From assembly GCA_023417635.1 (NCBI GenBank), contig JAEZFF010000102.1, positions 1 to 13,295 on the forward strand: a stretch of 13,295 nucleotides of DNA, given 5' to 3'. The position numbers and the translations under genes are program-made. The notes beneath the pieces were generated by a model. The model saw only the letters and a list, made by a program, of their open reading frames with translations. It searched no databases and was not told the origin of the DNA. Below, piece after piece: positions 1 through 5,023 of the stretch (position 1 is its first letter; each line of letters opens with the position of its first letter). Origin of the DNA: Bacillota bacterium (lineage in GTDB: Bacteria; Bacillota; Clostridia; Oscillospirales; Acutalibacteraceae).

Positions 1-57
1 GCCAGATTTTTGGATGAATTCTTTGAAGAGGAAAATCAGAAAGGAAATTCAGTATGA
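1..57 (+). CDS. 3' end of an unidentified upstream gene
   Basis: The first reading frame is open from base 1 and ends at a TGA (55-57), giving the tail ARFLDEFFEEENQKGNSV. The stop overlaps the ATG of the next gene (54-56) in an ATGA junction, the usual sign of translational coupling in an operon. The tail is acidic and helical-looking but too short to name. It is presumably another member of the NifX/MinD cluster that follows. This is seen directly as an open frame; its identity is not determined. Confidence 0.55.
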   Translation, partial: ARFLDEFFEEENQKGNSV

Positions 58-422
58 AGATTGCGATTCCTTCGGAAGGGGAAGAACTTGACAGCGCCGT
101 CTGCCAGTCTTTCGGAAGAACAGACTATTTTATCTTGGCGGATACCGAAACGCAGAGTTTTTCGGTCTTGGACAATGAGGCTGCCGCGGCCGAAGGCGGT
201 GCGGGAATTAAAGCTGCCCAAGCTATTGCAGACAGTGGAGCGAAAGCCGTTGTGACCTTCCATTGCGGCAAAAATGCCGCCGATGTTTTGAAAGCGGCAG
301 AGATTAAAATTCTAAAAGCAGTTCCCGCAACAGTTCGGGAAACTGTTGAAAAATTTAAGAATGGCGAGCTTTCCGAACTGACTGAAATTCATGCCGGGTA
401 TCACGGAGGCGGCAGCCGATGA
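54..422 (+). CDS. NifX/NifB-type dinitrogenase iron-molybdenum cofactor family protein
   Basis: A 122-residue protein of the single-domain NifX/NifB C-terminal/NafY family. These small cytosolic proteins bind metal-sulfur clusters or cofactor precursors; in organisms without nitrogenase they occur in ORP-type clusters. The start MKIAIPS, the SFGRTDYFIL segment (about residues 19-28) that corresponds to the family's 'HFGR..YF' core, and GGAGIKAAQ (about 48-56) are typical. The family's usual His of HFGR is Ser here. The C-terminus ends in a Gly/His stretch (HAGYHGGGSR). The start is supported by AAGGA about 10 nt upstream and the ATGA overlap with the preceding gene. It is followed directly by the Rrf2 gene and paired with a second family member at 2634. 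No nitrogenase structural gene is visible, so a role in nitrogen fixation is not implied. Confidence 0.85.
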   Translation: MKIAIPSEGEELDSAVCQSFGRTDYFILADTETQSFSVLDNEAAAAEGGAGIKAAQAIADSGAKAVVTFHCGKNAADVLKAAEIKILKAVPATVRETVEKFKNGELSELTEIHAGYHGGGSR

Positions 423-440
423 ATGCTGCGGGGGCTCCAA

Positions 441-893
441 ATGCATCTTACGCTTGAAGTGGACGATGCGGTCCGCATGGTAGATTGCCTGAACTGCTGC
501 GGGGGAAGGCTGTGCGCAAAAGAAATATCAAGCCGTACCGGCGTCAGCTTGCGGTTTGCGCTCAAGATCCTGAGAAAACTATGCGCTGCTCATGTGATTC
601 GTTCTTATAAAGGCGTTGATGGCGGATATGAATTAAACAAAGAACCAGAAGACATCAGCCTGCTCAGCATTATTGAAGCGGTAGACGGGAAAATAAGTCT
701 TACACGCTGTGTACAGACCGATGTTTGCAGTAAAAACAGAAATTCAACAAGTTTGTGCAAGTTTTATCGCCTGTACTCCGATTTATCAGACTCTATACGG
801 AAAAAACTTGCTGCTGTTACTTTTGACCAGATTTCCGACTTCAATGGGCAAAAGCCCGCTGAATGTCCACCGGAGGAAGAGAAATGCAAATAG
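441..893 (+). CDS. Rrf2 family transcriptional regulator with Cys cluster motif
   Basis: A 150-residue winged-helix regulator of the Rrf2 (IscR/NsrR/CymR) family. The N-terminus MHLTLEVDDAVRMV is the family signature, the helix-turn-helix spans about residues 26-50 and the wing is KGVDGGYEL (57-65). Three Cys at 90, 96 and 106 (C-x5-C-x9-C) lie where IscR and NsrR ligate an Fe-S cluster, whose usual spacing is C-x5-C-x5-C, so cluster or redox sensing is plausible. Extra Cys occur at 16, 19, 20 and 25 and near the C-terminus (142, 149). I prefer ATG 441 over ATG 423 because family members begin with this sequence and GGGGG lies 6 nt upstream; 423 would add six residues. The gene starts just after the NifX-like stop, and its end overlaps the next ATPase gene by 10 nt. 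It probably regulates its own operon; the promoter is outside the window. Confidence 0.88.
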   Translation: MHLTLEVDDAVRMVDCLNCCGGRLCAKEISSRTGVSLRFALKILRKLCAAHVIRSYKGVDGGYELNKEPEDISLLSIIEAVDGKISLTRCVQTDVCSKNRNSTSLCKFYRLYSDLSDSIRKKLAAVTFDQISDFNGQKPAECPPEEEKCK

Positions 894-1720
894 CTGTTTT
901 AAGCGGGAAGGGCGGAACCGGAAAAACTTTTGTATCGGTTAACTTGGCAGTTGCCGCAGAAAATTCTGTATATCTGGACTGCGACGTGGAAGAGCCAAAC
1001 GGACACCTTTTCTTAAAGCCTGAAATTCATGAAACAGAGGCGGTGGAAATCGCCGTCCCAGAATTCGATCCCGATGCGTGCGACGGTTGCCGCGCCTGCA
1101 TCCGGTTTTGCCGTTTCAATGCTCTTGCTTTTCTCAAGGAAAAACCTTATCTTTTTGCAGAACTGTGCCATTCTTGCTCAGGCTGTATGCTTATCTGTCA
1201 TAACCACGCCATCCACGAAGTGAACCGGCGGGTCGGCATCATTGAAAAAGGAAAATCCGGCGGCATTACTGTGCTTACCGGAACATTAGACAGTGGCGAA
1301 GCAACCGGTGTTCCAGTCATTCGCCAGCTGCTCCGGGATGCACCAACGGAGGGAACCATTATTGTTGACTGCCCGCCCGGCAGCTCCTGCACCGTTATGG
1401 AAAGTATTCGGAATTCCGATTTTTGCCTGCTTGTAGCGGAACCTACTTCGTTTGGAATTGAGAATCTCAAGCTTGTTGTTCAGCTTGTTAAAACCTTTCA
1501 TAAAAAATGTGGAATTGTTGTCAACAAAGATACCGGCGATGTTCATCAGGCGGAAGTTTTGGCTGCTGACAGCGGCATACCGATTCTTACACAGATTCCC
1601 TTTGAAAAAGAATTGGCGGAAATCAATGCCCGTGGCGGGATTGCTGCTAAAGAAGAAAAATACAAAAAGATTTTCCGCGACTTGCTCTTAAAAATTGAGG
1701 ACTCTGGGGGTGTGCTATGA
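884..1720 (+). CDS. MinD/Mrp-superfamily P-loop ATPase with inserted 2x[4Fe-4S] ferredoxin domain (first copy)
   Basis: A 278-residue cytosolic ATPase. The deviant Walker A of the MinD/ParA/NifH class is GKGGTGKT at residues 8-15, DCDVEEPN follows at 32-39, and the Walker B/switch region VDCPPGSS is at about 161-168. A ferredoxin-like insert carries two C-x2-C-x2-C-x3-C motifs (Cys 66/69/72/76 and 95/98/101/105), enough for two 4Fe-4S clusters; neither motif has the usual following Pro. Proteins of this type occur as pairs beside NifX-like proteins in ORP clusters and are thought to use ATP to load or transfer metal-sulfur cofactors. ATG 884 is chosen because CGGAGGAAGAG lies just upstream and the protein then starts right at the beta strand before Walker A. 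It overlaps the Rrf2 gene by 10 nt and the next ATPase by 4 nt. Confidence 0.9.
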   Translation: MQIAVLSGKGGTGKTFVSVNLAVAAENSVYLDCDVEEPNGHLFLKPEIHETEAVEIAVPEFDPDACDGCRACIRFCRFNALAFLKEKPYLFAELCHSCSGCMLICHNHAIHEVNRRVGIIEKGKSGGITVLTGTLDSGEATGVPVIRQLLRDAPTEGTIIVDCPPGSSCTVMESIRNSDFCLLVAEPTSFGIENLKLVVQLVKTFHKKCGIVVNKDTGDVHQAEVLAADSGIPILTQIPFEKELAEINARGGIAAKEEKYKKIFRDLLLKIEDSGGVL

Positions 1721-2592
1721 AACAGCTTGTAGTCCTGAGCGGGAAAGGCGGAACAGGAAAAACGACGGTTGCGTCATCTTTTATCCGCCTTGCCCAAAAC
1801 AAGGCATTTGCTGACTGCGATGTGGAAGCCCCAAATCTCCATCAGATTTTCGCAAAAGGAGAAGTCCCCAACAAAAAGCCTTATTTCGGCTTAAAAAAAG
1901 CGGTTAAAAATGACGCGGTGTGCATTGATTGCGGAGAATGCGAAAGGCTGTGCCGGTTTGGCGCCATTCAAAATGGGAAAGTAAATTCTTATGAGTGTGA
2001 GGGCTGCGGCGTTTGCGAAGCGTTTTGTCCAGCCAAAGATGCATTGGGCCGCCCTGCTATTCGGCTGGAAGACCGGGTTTCCGGAAGCACTTTACTGTAT
2101 CATACTTCATCCGGCGCTTTTTCTACAGCTGAACTGCAAATTGGGAGCGGAGCGTCCGGGCGGCTGGTTTCGGAAGTCCGGGCAAGGCTGTACGGAGCTG
2201 CAAAAAGCGAACCAATTGCTATCCTTGACGGTTCTCCCGGCATCGGCTGCCCAGTTATTGCATCCATAACAGGTGTCAATATGGTCCTTATTGTTGCAGA
2301 GCCGACGCTGTGCGGAATCCATGATATGAAACGGATTGTGGAGAATGCCCGGCGATTTGGAACAAAAATCGCCGTTTGTGTCAATAAGTACGACATCAGC
2401 ACAGAGAACACAAAAGAAATCGAAGAGTTTTGCAGGCAAAAGAAGATTGCAAATGTTGGCAGAATCCCGTTCGATTCTGCTGTTATACAGGCAGTCAATT
2501 CGGGAAACACTGTTGTTGAGAACCCGGGCAGCAAAGCTGGAAAGGCAATCCAGGACATTTGGCGGAAAGTAAGCAGTATGCTTTTAAACTGA
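1717..2592 (+). CDS. MinD/Mrp-superfamily P-loop ATPase with 2x[4Fe-4S] ferredoxin domain (second copy)
   Basis: A 291-residue paralogue of the preceding ATPase. Deviant Walker A GKGGTGKT is at residues 9-16, DCDVEAPN at about 33-40, and the LDGSPGIGC switch region around residue 170. The ferredoxin insert has Cys 69/72/75/79 and 94/97/100/104, the last followed by Pro as in bacterial ferredoxins. The start overlaps the stop of the first copy (ATGA, 1717-1720), so the two are translationally coupled and probably made in equal amounts, consistent with a heterodimer. The N-terminal halves of the two copies are clearly similar while the ferredoxin inserts differ, so this is an old duplication. 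The likely role is ATP-driven assembly or transfer of a metal-sulfur cofactor to the flanking NifX-like proteins (inference from the family). Confidence 0.9.
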   Translation: MKQLVVLSGKGGTGKTTVASSFIRLAQNKAFADCDVEAPNLHQIFAKGEVPNKKPYFGLKKAVKNDAVCIDCGECERLCRFGAIQNGKVNSYECEGCGVCEAFCPAKDALGRPAIRLEDRVSGSTLLYHTSSGAFSTAELQIGSGASGRLVSEVRARLYGAAKSEPIAILDGSPGIGCPVIASITGVNMVLIVAEPTLCGIHDMKRIVENARRFGTKIAVCVNKYDISTENTKEIEEFCRQKKIANVGRIPFDSAVIQAVNSGNTVVENPGSKAGKAIQDIWRKVSSMLLN

Positions 2593-2633
2593 CGAGTAAA
2601 TTACTCAATTATAATAAGAGGAGACTGATTTTT

Positions 2634-3005
2634 ATGAAAATTGCAGTTGCATGTGACGGCAAGAATGTTTCAGAACACTTTGGTCATTGTGAGGGCTTTC
2701 AGCTTTTTGCAGCTGAAAATGAGAAGGTTACCGGTTCCCAGTTCTATCAAAACCCAGGTCACAAGCCGGGGTTTCTGCCGAATTTTCTGAATAATCTTGG
2801 AGTGAATACGGTTATAACCGGAGGAATCGGCGGCGGCGCTATCGACATTTTTAACGAGAAAAATATTGAAGTTATTTCCGGTGCGGTCGGCGATGCGCGT
2901 GAGGCCGTTGACAAGTATCTGCAAGGCAGTCTTAAATCCGTTGGAAGCGTGTGCCATGAGCACAAATTTGAAAGTACCTGCGAAGGCCACCACGCAGACA
3001 AATAA
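2634..3005 (+). CDS. NifX/NifB-type cofactor-binding family protein (second copy)
   Basis: A 123-residue protein of the same family as the product at 54-422, with the fuller core motif: MKIAVACDG, SEHFGHCEGFQLF (about 13-25) and TGGIGGGAIDIF (about 62-73). The Cys/His-rich tail (CHEH, then C.GHHADK) could bind metal. The start at ATG 2634 is fixed by AAGAGGAGA ending 9 nt upstream and by homology beginning at MKIAV; the frame is open further upstream within the previous gene, but that part does not resemble the family. There is a 41-nt gap after the second ATPase. It is the last gene before a strong terminator and so closes the operon. Confidence 0.88.
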   Translation: MKIAVACDGKNVSEHFGHCEGFQLFAAENEKVTGSQFYQNPGHKPGFLPNFLNNLGVNTVITGGIGGGAIDIFNEKNIEVISGAVGDAREAVDKYLQGSLKSVGSVCHEHKFESTCEGHHADK

Positions 3006-3043
3006 CGACTAATAGGAATTTAAAATACCATCTAAAGGGCTTT

Positions 3044-3086
3044 CCACTGCAGTTTTATGAAACTGCAGTTGGAGGGCTTTTTTAGA
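3044..3086 (+). terminator. Rho-independent terminator of the NifX/Rrf2/MinD operon
   Basis: A perfect 10-bp stem, ACTGCAGTTT (3046-3055) with AAACTGCAGT (3060-3069) and a TATG loop, is extended by CC/GG across one bulged T and followed by GGGC and seven T (3078-3084 region). It lies 38 nt after the last stop codon. Confidence 0.88.
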
Positions 3087-3159
3087 TTTTATCTTTTAAT
3101 TAATCAAATTATTGATTTTAAAGACTATGATTTCAATGTAAAAATAAGTAGAAAAATAG

Positions 3160-3188
3160 TTGACAGAATAACCTAACTGTGGTAATAT
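3160..3188 (+). promoter_or_regulatory. Near-consensus vegetative promoter upstream of the 30-codon ORF and hemerythrin
   Basis: TTGACA (3160-3165), a spacer of exactly 17 nt and TAATAT (3183-3188) give an almost perfect sigma-A promoter. Transcription would start around 3195, at the left edge of the 13-bp inverted repeat. Confidence 0.8.
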
Positions 3189-3194
3189 TAAAAC

Positions 3195-3227
3195 ATAAAT
3201 TAATAACAGTTATTGTTATTAATTTAT
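3195..3227. promoter_or_regulatory. Perfect 13-bp inverted repeat, probable operator
   Basis: The arms ATAAATTAATAAC (3195-3207) and GTTATTAATTTAT (3215-3227) are exact reverse complements separated by 7 nt. The site begins about 6 nt after the -10 box, so a bound protein would block the promoter at the transcription start. No T tract follows, which argues against a terminator. It does not match the Fur, DtxR or Crp/Fnr consensus patterns I know; the cognate regulator is unknown. Confidence 0.65.
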
Positions 3228-3266
3228 AGCAGGGCATCCATACTAAGCAGTTTGGAGGAAAATGCA

Positions 3267-3359
3267 GTGAAGAAATATACAAGCTTTGTTTCCAGTCTTC
3301 TTTACATTTCGGAACTAGGTGCTCCGGATGACGACACTGCCCCTCCGGGCATTGAATGA
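3267..3359 (+). CDS. Putative 30-residue peptide
   Basis: A GTG-initiated frame of 30 codons with GGAGG (3254-3258) 8 nt upstream. It lies directly downstream of a near-consensus promoter and a perfect inverted repeat. The product starts MKKYTSFVSSLLYI (two basic residues, then a short hydrophobic stretch) and ends in a polar, acidic, Pro-rich tail (GAPDDDTAPPGIE). It has no Cys. An ATG 4 nt upstream (3263) has an immediate TGA and cannot be the start. I do not recognise the family. It could be a small exported or signalling peptide, a leader peptide, or a chance frame in the leader of the hemerythrin gene. The start/RBS geometry is the main support. Confidence 0.45.
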   Translation: MKKYTSFVSSLLYISELGAPDDDTAPPGIE

Positions 3360-3462
3360 ATGTTCCTCAGAGATTAGTTCAGCCTGTTTTCTAGAGCGTA
3401 CACAATGGATTTTTGAAAGAATAAGTCCCAAATAAAATATGGAAAGATAAGAGGTATGTATT

Positions 3463-3864
3463 ATGGAATGGACACAGGATTTGTCGGTTGGCGTAGATCT
3501 GATTGATGAACAGCATAAAATTTGGTTCCAAAAGGCAAATGACCTTTTTGACGCTGGGCAAAAGCATCAGGCAGGGGCATATGTTGGGAAATTGCTTGAT
3601 TTTCTTGATGAGTACACAAAGAAGCATTTTCATGACGAAGAGCAGTATATGCTGAAAATCAATTACCCGGAATATAATGCGCAGAAGCAGGCTCATACGG
3701 GCTTTATTGAAAAGCTGGCTCAGCTGAAAAAAGAATATTCAGAATCTGGAAGTAATATTGTAGTCATCATTAACGCAAATCAGCTTGTAATCGGCTGGCT
3801 GACTTCTCACATAACCAACATGGACAAGAAAATCGGCCAGTATGCGAAAACCTTAAACGAGTAA
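3463..3864 (+). CDS. Bacteriohemerythrin (diiron O2-binding protein)
   Basis: A 133-residue single-domain hemerythrin, a four-helix bundle carrying a non-heme diiron centre that binds O2 and, in anaerobes, is linked to O2 or redox stress. Motifs in order: GVDLIDEQH with His18, HFHDEE with His55 and Glu59, QKQAH with His78, and HITNMD with His116 and Asp121. The position four residues before His78, normally His (HKxxH), is Gln74, so one of the usual seven ligands appears replaced. Length matches stand-alone bacterial hemerythrins. GAGG (3451-3454) lies 8 nt before the ATG. It is probably transcribed from the promoter at 3160, together with the 30-codon ORF, and ends at a strong terminator just downstream. 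Confidence 0.92.
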   Translation: MEWTQDLSVGVDLIDEQHKIWFQKANDLFDAGQKHQAGAYVGKLLDFLDEYTKKHFHDEEQYMLKINYPEYNAQKQAHTGFIEKLAQLKKEYSESGSNIVVIINANQLVIGWLTSHITNMDKKIGQYAKTLNE

Positions 3865-3892
3865 AGTCCTCCAGAAACGGAGCAAAGCCTTT

Positions 3893-3932
3893 TGCCCATT
3901 GAGAAAGCATTCTCAATGGGCATTTTCATTTT
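3893..3932 (+). terminator. Rho-independent terminator after hemerythrin
   Basis: A perfect 13-bp stem TGCCCATTGAGAA (3893-3905) with TTCTCAATGGGCA (3910-3922) and a tetraloop AGCA, followed by TTTTCATTTT. It lies 28 nt after the hemerythrin stop. Confidence 0.9.
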
Positions 3933-3987
3933 CGTCTGGTTCTTCTGCCCTGAGGTGCGGTTTCCATGGGTACGCCCTGTGCTGCAG

Positions 3988-4016
3988 TTGCAGCAAAAAT
4001 TTGCATATGCTATCAT
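3988..4016 (+). promoter_or_regulatory. Promoter of the broken Crp/Fnr gene
   Basis: TTGCAG (3988-3993), a 17-nt spacer and TATCAT (4011-4016) form a plausible sigma-A promoter 20 nt before the ATG of the Crp/Fnr remnant. The promoter looks intact although the gene behind it is not. Confidence 0.55.
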
Positions 4017-4035
4017 TTAAACGCGGTGAAAGCAT

Positions 4036-4220
4036 ATGCCAAACGAAATTGTAAAAATCAAGGACTCGCACCTGGTTGAAAATATTCAGGAAACCGAATT
4101 GGCCGCCATGCTGAATTGCCTGGGGGCATTAACCAAAACTTTTCAAAAAAATCCGGTACGATCAAAGGCAGAAAGCTGATGAGCTTAAATCGAAATAATC
4201 AGATTATATTTTTTGAATAA
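4036..4220 (+). pseudogene. Crp/Fnr-family regulator remnant with internal deletion (HcpR-like by position)
   Basis: The ATG at 4036, with GGTGA 7 nt upstream, opens a frame of 47 codons ending at TGA 4177-4179. The segment HLVENIQETELAAMLNCLGA (about residues 12-31) and the following TKTFQK match the start of the cyclic-nucleotide-binding domain of clostridial Crp/Fnr regulators, which are normally about 220-230 residues. In another frame just downstream, KGRKLMSLNRNNQIIFFE ends at TAA 4218-4220 and looks like the C-terminal end of the same family's DNA-binding domain. So both ends survive while nearly all the sensor and helix-turn-helix domains are gone. A Crp/Fnr gene directly before hcp is the usual HcpR-hcp arrangement, which supports the identity. 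Assignment of the C-terminal piece is less certain than the N-terminal one. Confidence 0.65.
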
Positions 4221-4239
4221 ACAACAGGAGGAACAACCA

Positions 4240-4391
4240 ATGGAAAACAAAATGTTCTGCTATCAATGTCAGGAAACAGCTGGCTGCACCGGTTGAACGC
4301 AGGCCGGTGTCTGCGGAAAGACGCGTGTGCGGTTCACGGAATTGATGTAAATGAAATGCTGAACAGATTAAACCAACTTTTGAATGGATAA
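4240..4391 (+). pseudogene. hcp: hcp (hybrid cluster protein / hydroxylamine reductase) remnant
   Basis: ATG 4240 has a full AGGAGGAA ribosome binding site and starts MENKMFCYQCQETAGC, followed by TG, a stop, and TQAGVCGK. This is the unmistakable N-terminus of Hcp, an anaerobic NO reductase/nitrosative-stress enzyme of about 540 residues. The TGA (4294-4296) sits exactly where the third Cys of the N-terminal cluster motif (C-x2-C-x8-C-x5-C) belongs. After GVCGK (to 4320) a one-base shift opens DACAVHGIDVNEMLNRLNQ and a few more codons, to TAA 4389-4391. I cannot place that tail in Hcp, so it may be the fused end of another gene. More than 500 codons are missing. This is a pseudogene rather than a recoded selenoprotein, because the frame dies within about 20 codons either way. 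Confidence 0.8.
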
Positions 4392-4397
4392 AAAGCA

Positions 4398-4426
4398 GAG
4401 CCGGTGCGGCAATACCGCACCGGCTC
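4398..4426 (-). terminator. GC-rich hairpin terminator between hcp and ferredoxin remnants
   Basis: A perfect 12-bp stem GAGCCGGTGCGG (4398-4409) with CCGCACCGGCTC (4415-4426) and a 5-nt loop. Read on the - strand it is followed by TGCTTTTTA, so it terminates the ferredoxin side. On the + strand CCTTTT follows, so it may work both ways. Confidence 0.8.
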
Positions 4427-4456
4427 CCTTTTGCAGTGGACAGAGTGAAAGAGTAG

Positions 4457-4646
4457 CTATTCGACCGTAATAACCGAAACGGGGGCATCCATCCTGTGCT
4501 TCTACGGCTTTGCTTTCTGCTTCAGCTGGAACATTTTCCTGGTAAGTTTCCGCTAAACCGTCTTCAGCAATCCGAAAAACCTCGGGGCAAGTTTCTGTAG
4601 AGAGCCCGCAGAAAATGCAACTGCTTCGATTTAGTTTTACTTTCAT
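4457..4646 (-). pseudogene. Single-cluster 4Fe-4S ferredoxin, frameshifted near the C-terminus
   Basis: From ATG 4646 (GGAG just upstream) the - strand encodes MKVKLNRSSCIFCGLSTETC, then PEVF, an acidic middle and DGC at residues 52-54. This is a small [4Fe-4S] ferredoxin of the Thermotoga type, about 60 residues. At a run of five C (five G at 4481-4485 on the + strand) the frame shifts. Removing one base restores CPVSVITVE and a stop at 4457-4459, giving 62 residues. As written, the frame runs on through the terminator hairpin with an unrelated tail to 4368. Cluster ligands should be Cys10, 13, 16 and 54, but residue 16 is Ser (TCT, one base from TGT). Either a real decaying gene or a homopolymer sequencing error explains the shift; the Ser is independent of it. 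Confidence 0.75.
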
Positions 4647-4669
4647 AAAACTCCATCCTTTCAAAATTC

Positions 4670-4683
4670 AGAGAGAGAGAGAG
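4670..4683. repeat. (AG)7 dinucleotide repeat
   Basis: Seven tandem AG units lie 24 nt upstream of the ferredoxin start, reading CT repeats on the coding (-) strand. They fall between the ferredoxin and the unidentified remnant. Such short tandem repeats can slip in length; any effect on ferredoxin expression is speculative. Confidence 0.6.
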
Positions 4684-4688
4684 TATGA

Positions 4689-5023
4689 TTATTCCTGAGA
4701 AAATACAACCGTAAGCAGCATTTTGAATTTGCCATCCGCCGTCACAGCATGGGGAATTCCCGCCGCATCACAATGGTTTTCCCTTTAGCTGACCAGTGCG
4801 GGTAACTCCAGCACATTTTCGAATTCAATATTTTTAAGTTCATGTGTTTTCAAACGAAATACCCGCTTCCTGGAAAAATTGTGTTGCTTCCAACATCTTA
4901 GAAATTCCAAAACCGCTGCGCTGCAATTCATTCATCGCCTCATTTAAGCTAGAAATGAATTTCATTATGCTTTTCTGCCATGTAACCAAGAATAGAACCT
5001 AGATTAATGGCAGCATTGCGTAT
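4689..5023 (-). pseudogene. Unidentified degraded gene between ferredoxin remnant and tetR
   Basis: On the - strand three protein-like segments lie in successive frames. Directly after the tetR stop, in the same frame, IRNAAINLGSILGYMAEKHN and a few more residues run to TAG 4949-4951. A second frame from ATG 4965 gives MKFISSLNEAMNELQRSGFG and continues to TGA 4840-4842. A third gives THELKNIEFENVLELPALVS, then an in-frame TAA (4785-4787), then HCDAAGIPHAVTADGKF and a further 11 residues to TAA 4689-4691. Joined, they would make a soluble protein of roughly 120 residues with at least two frameshifts and one nonsense codon. I do not recognise the family. The alternative is non-coding DNA with chance frames, but the amino-acid composition of all three pieces looks coding and their order is collinear. 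Confidence 0.45.
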
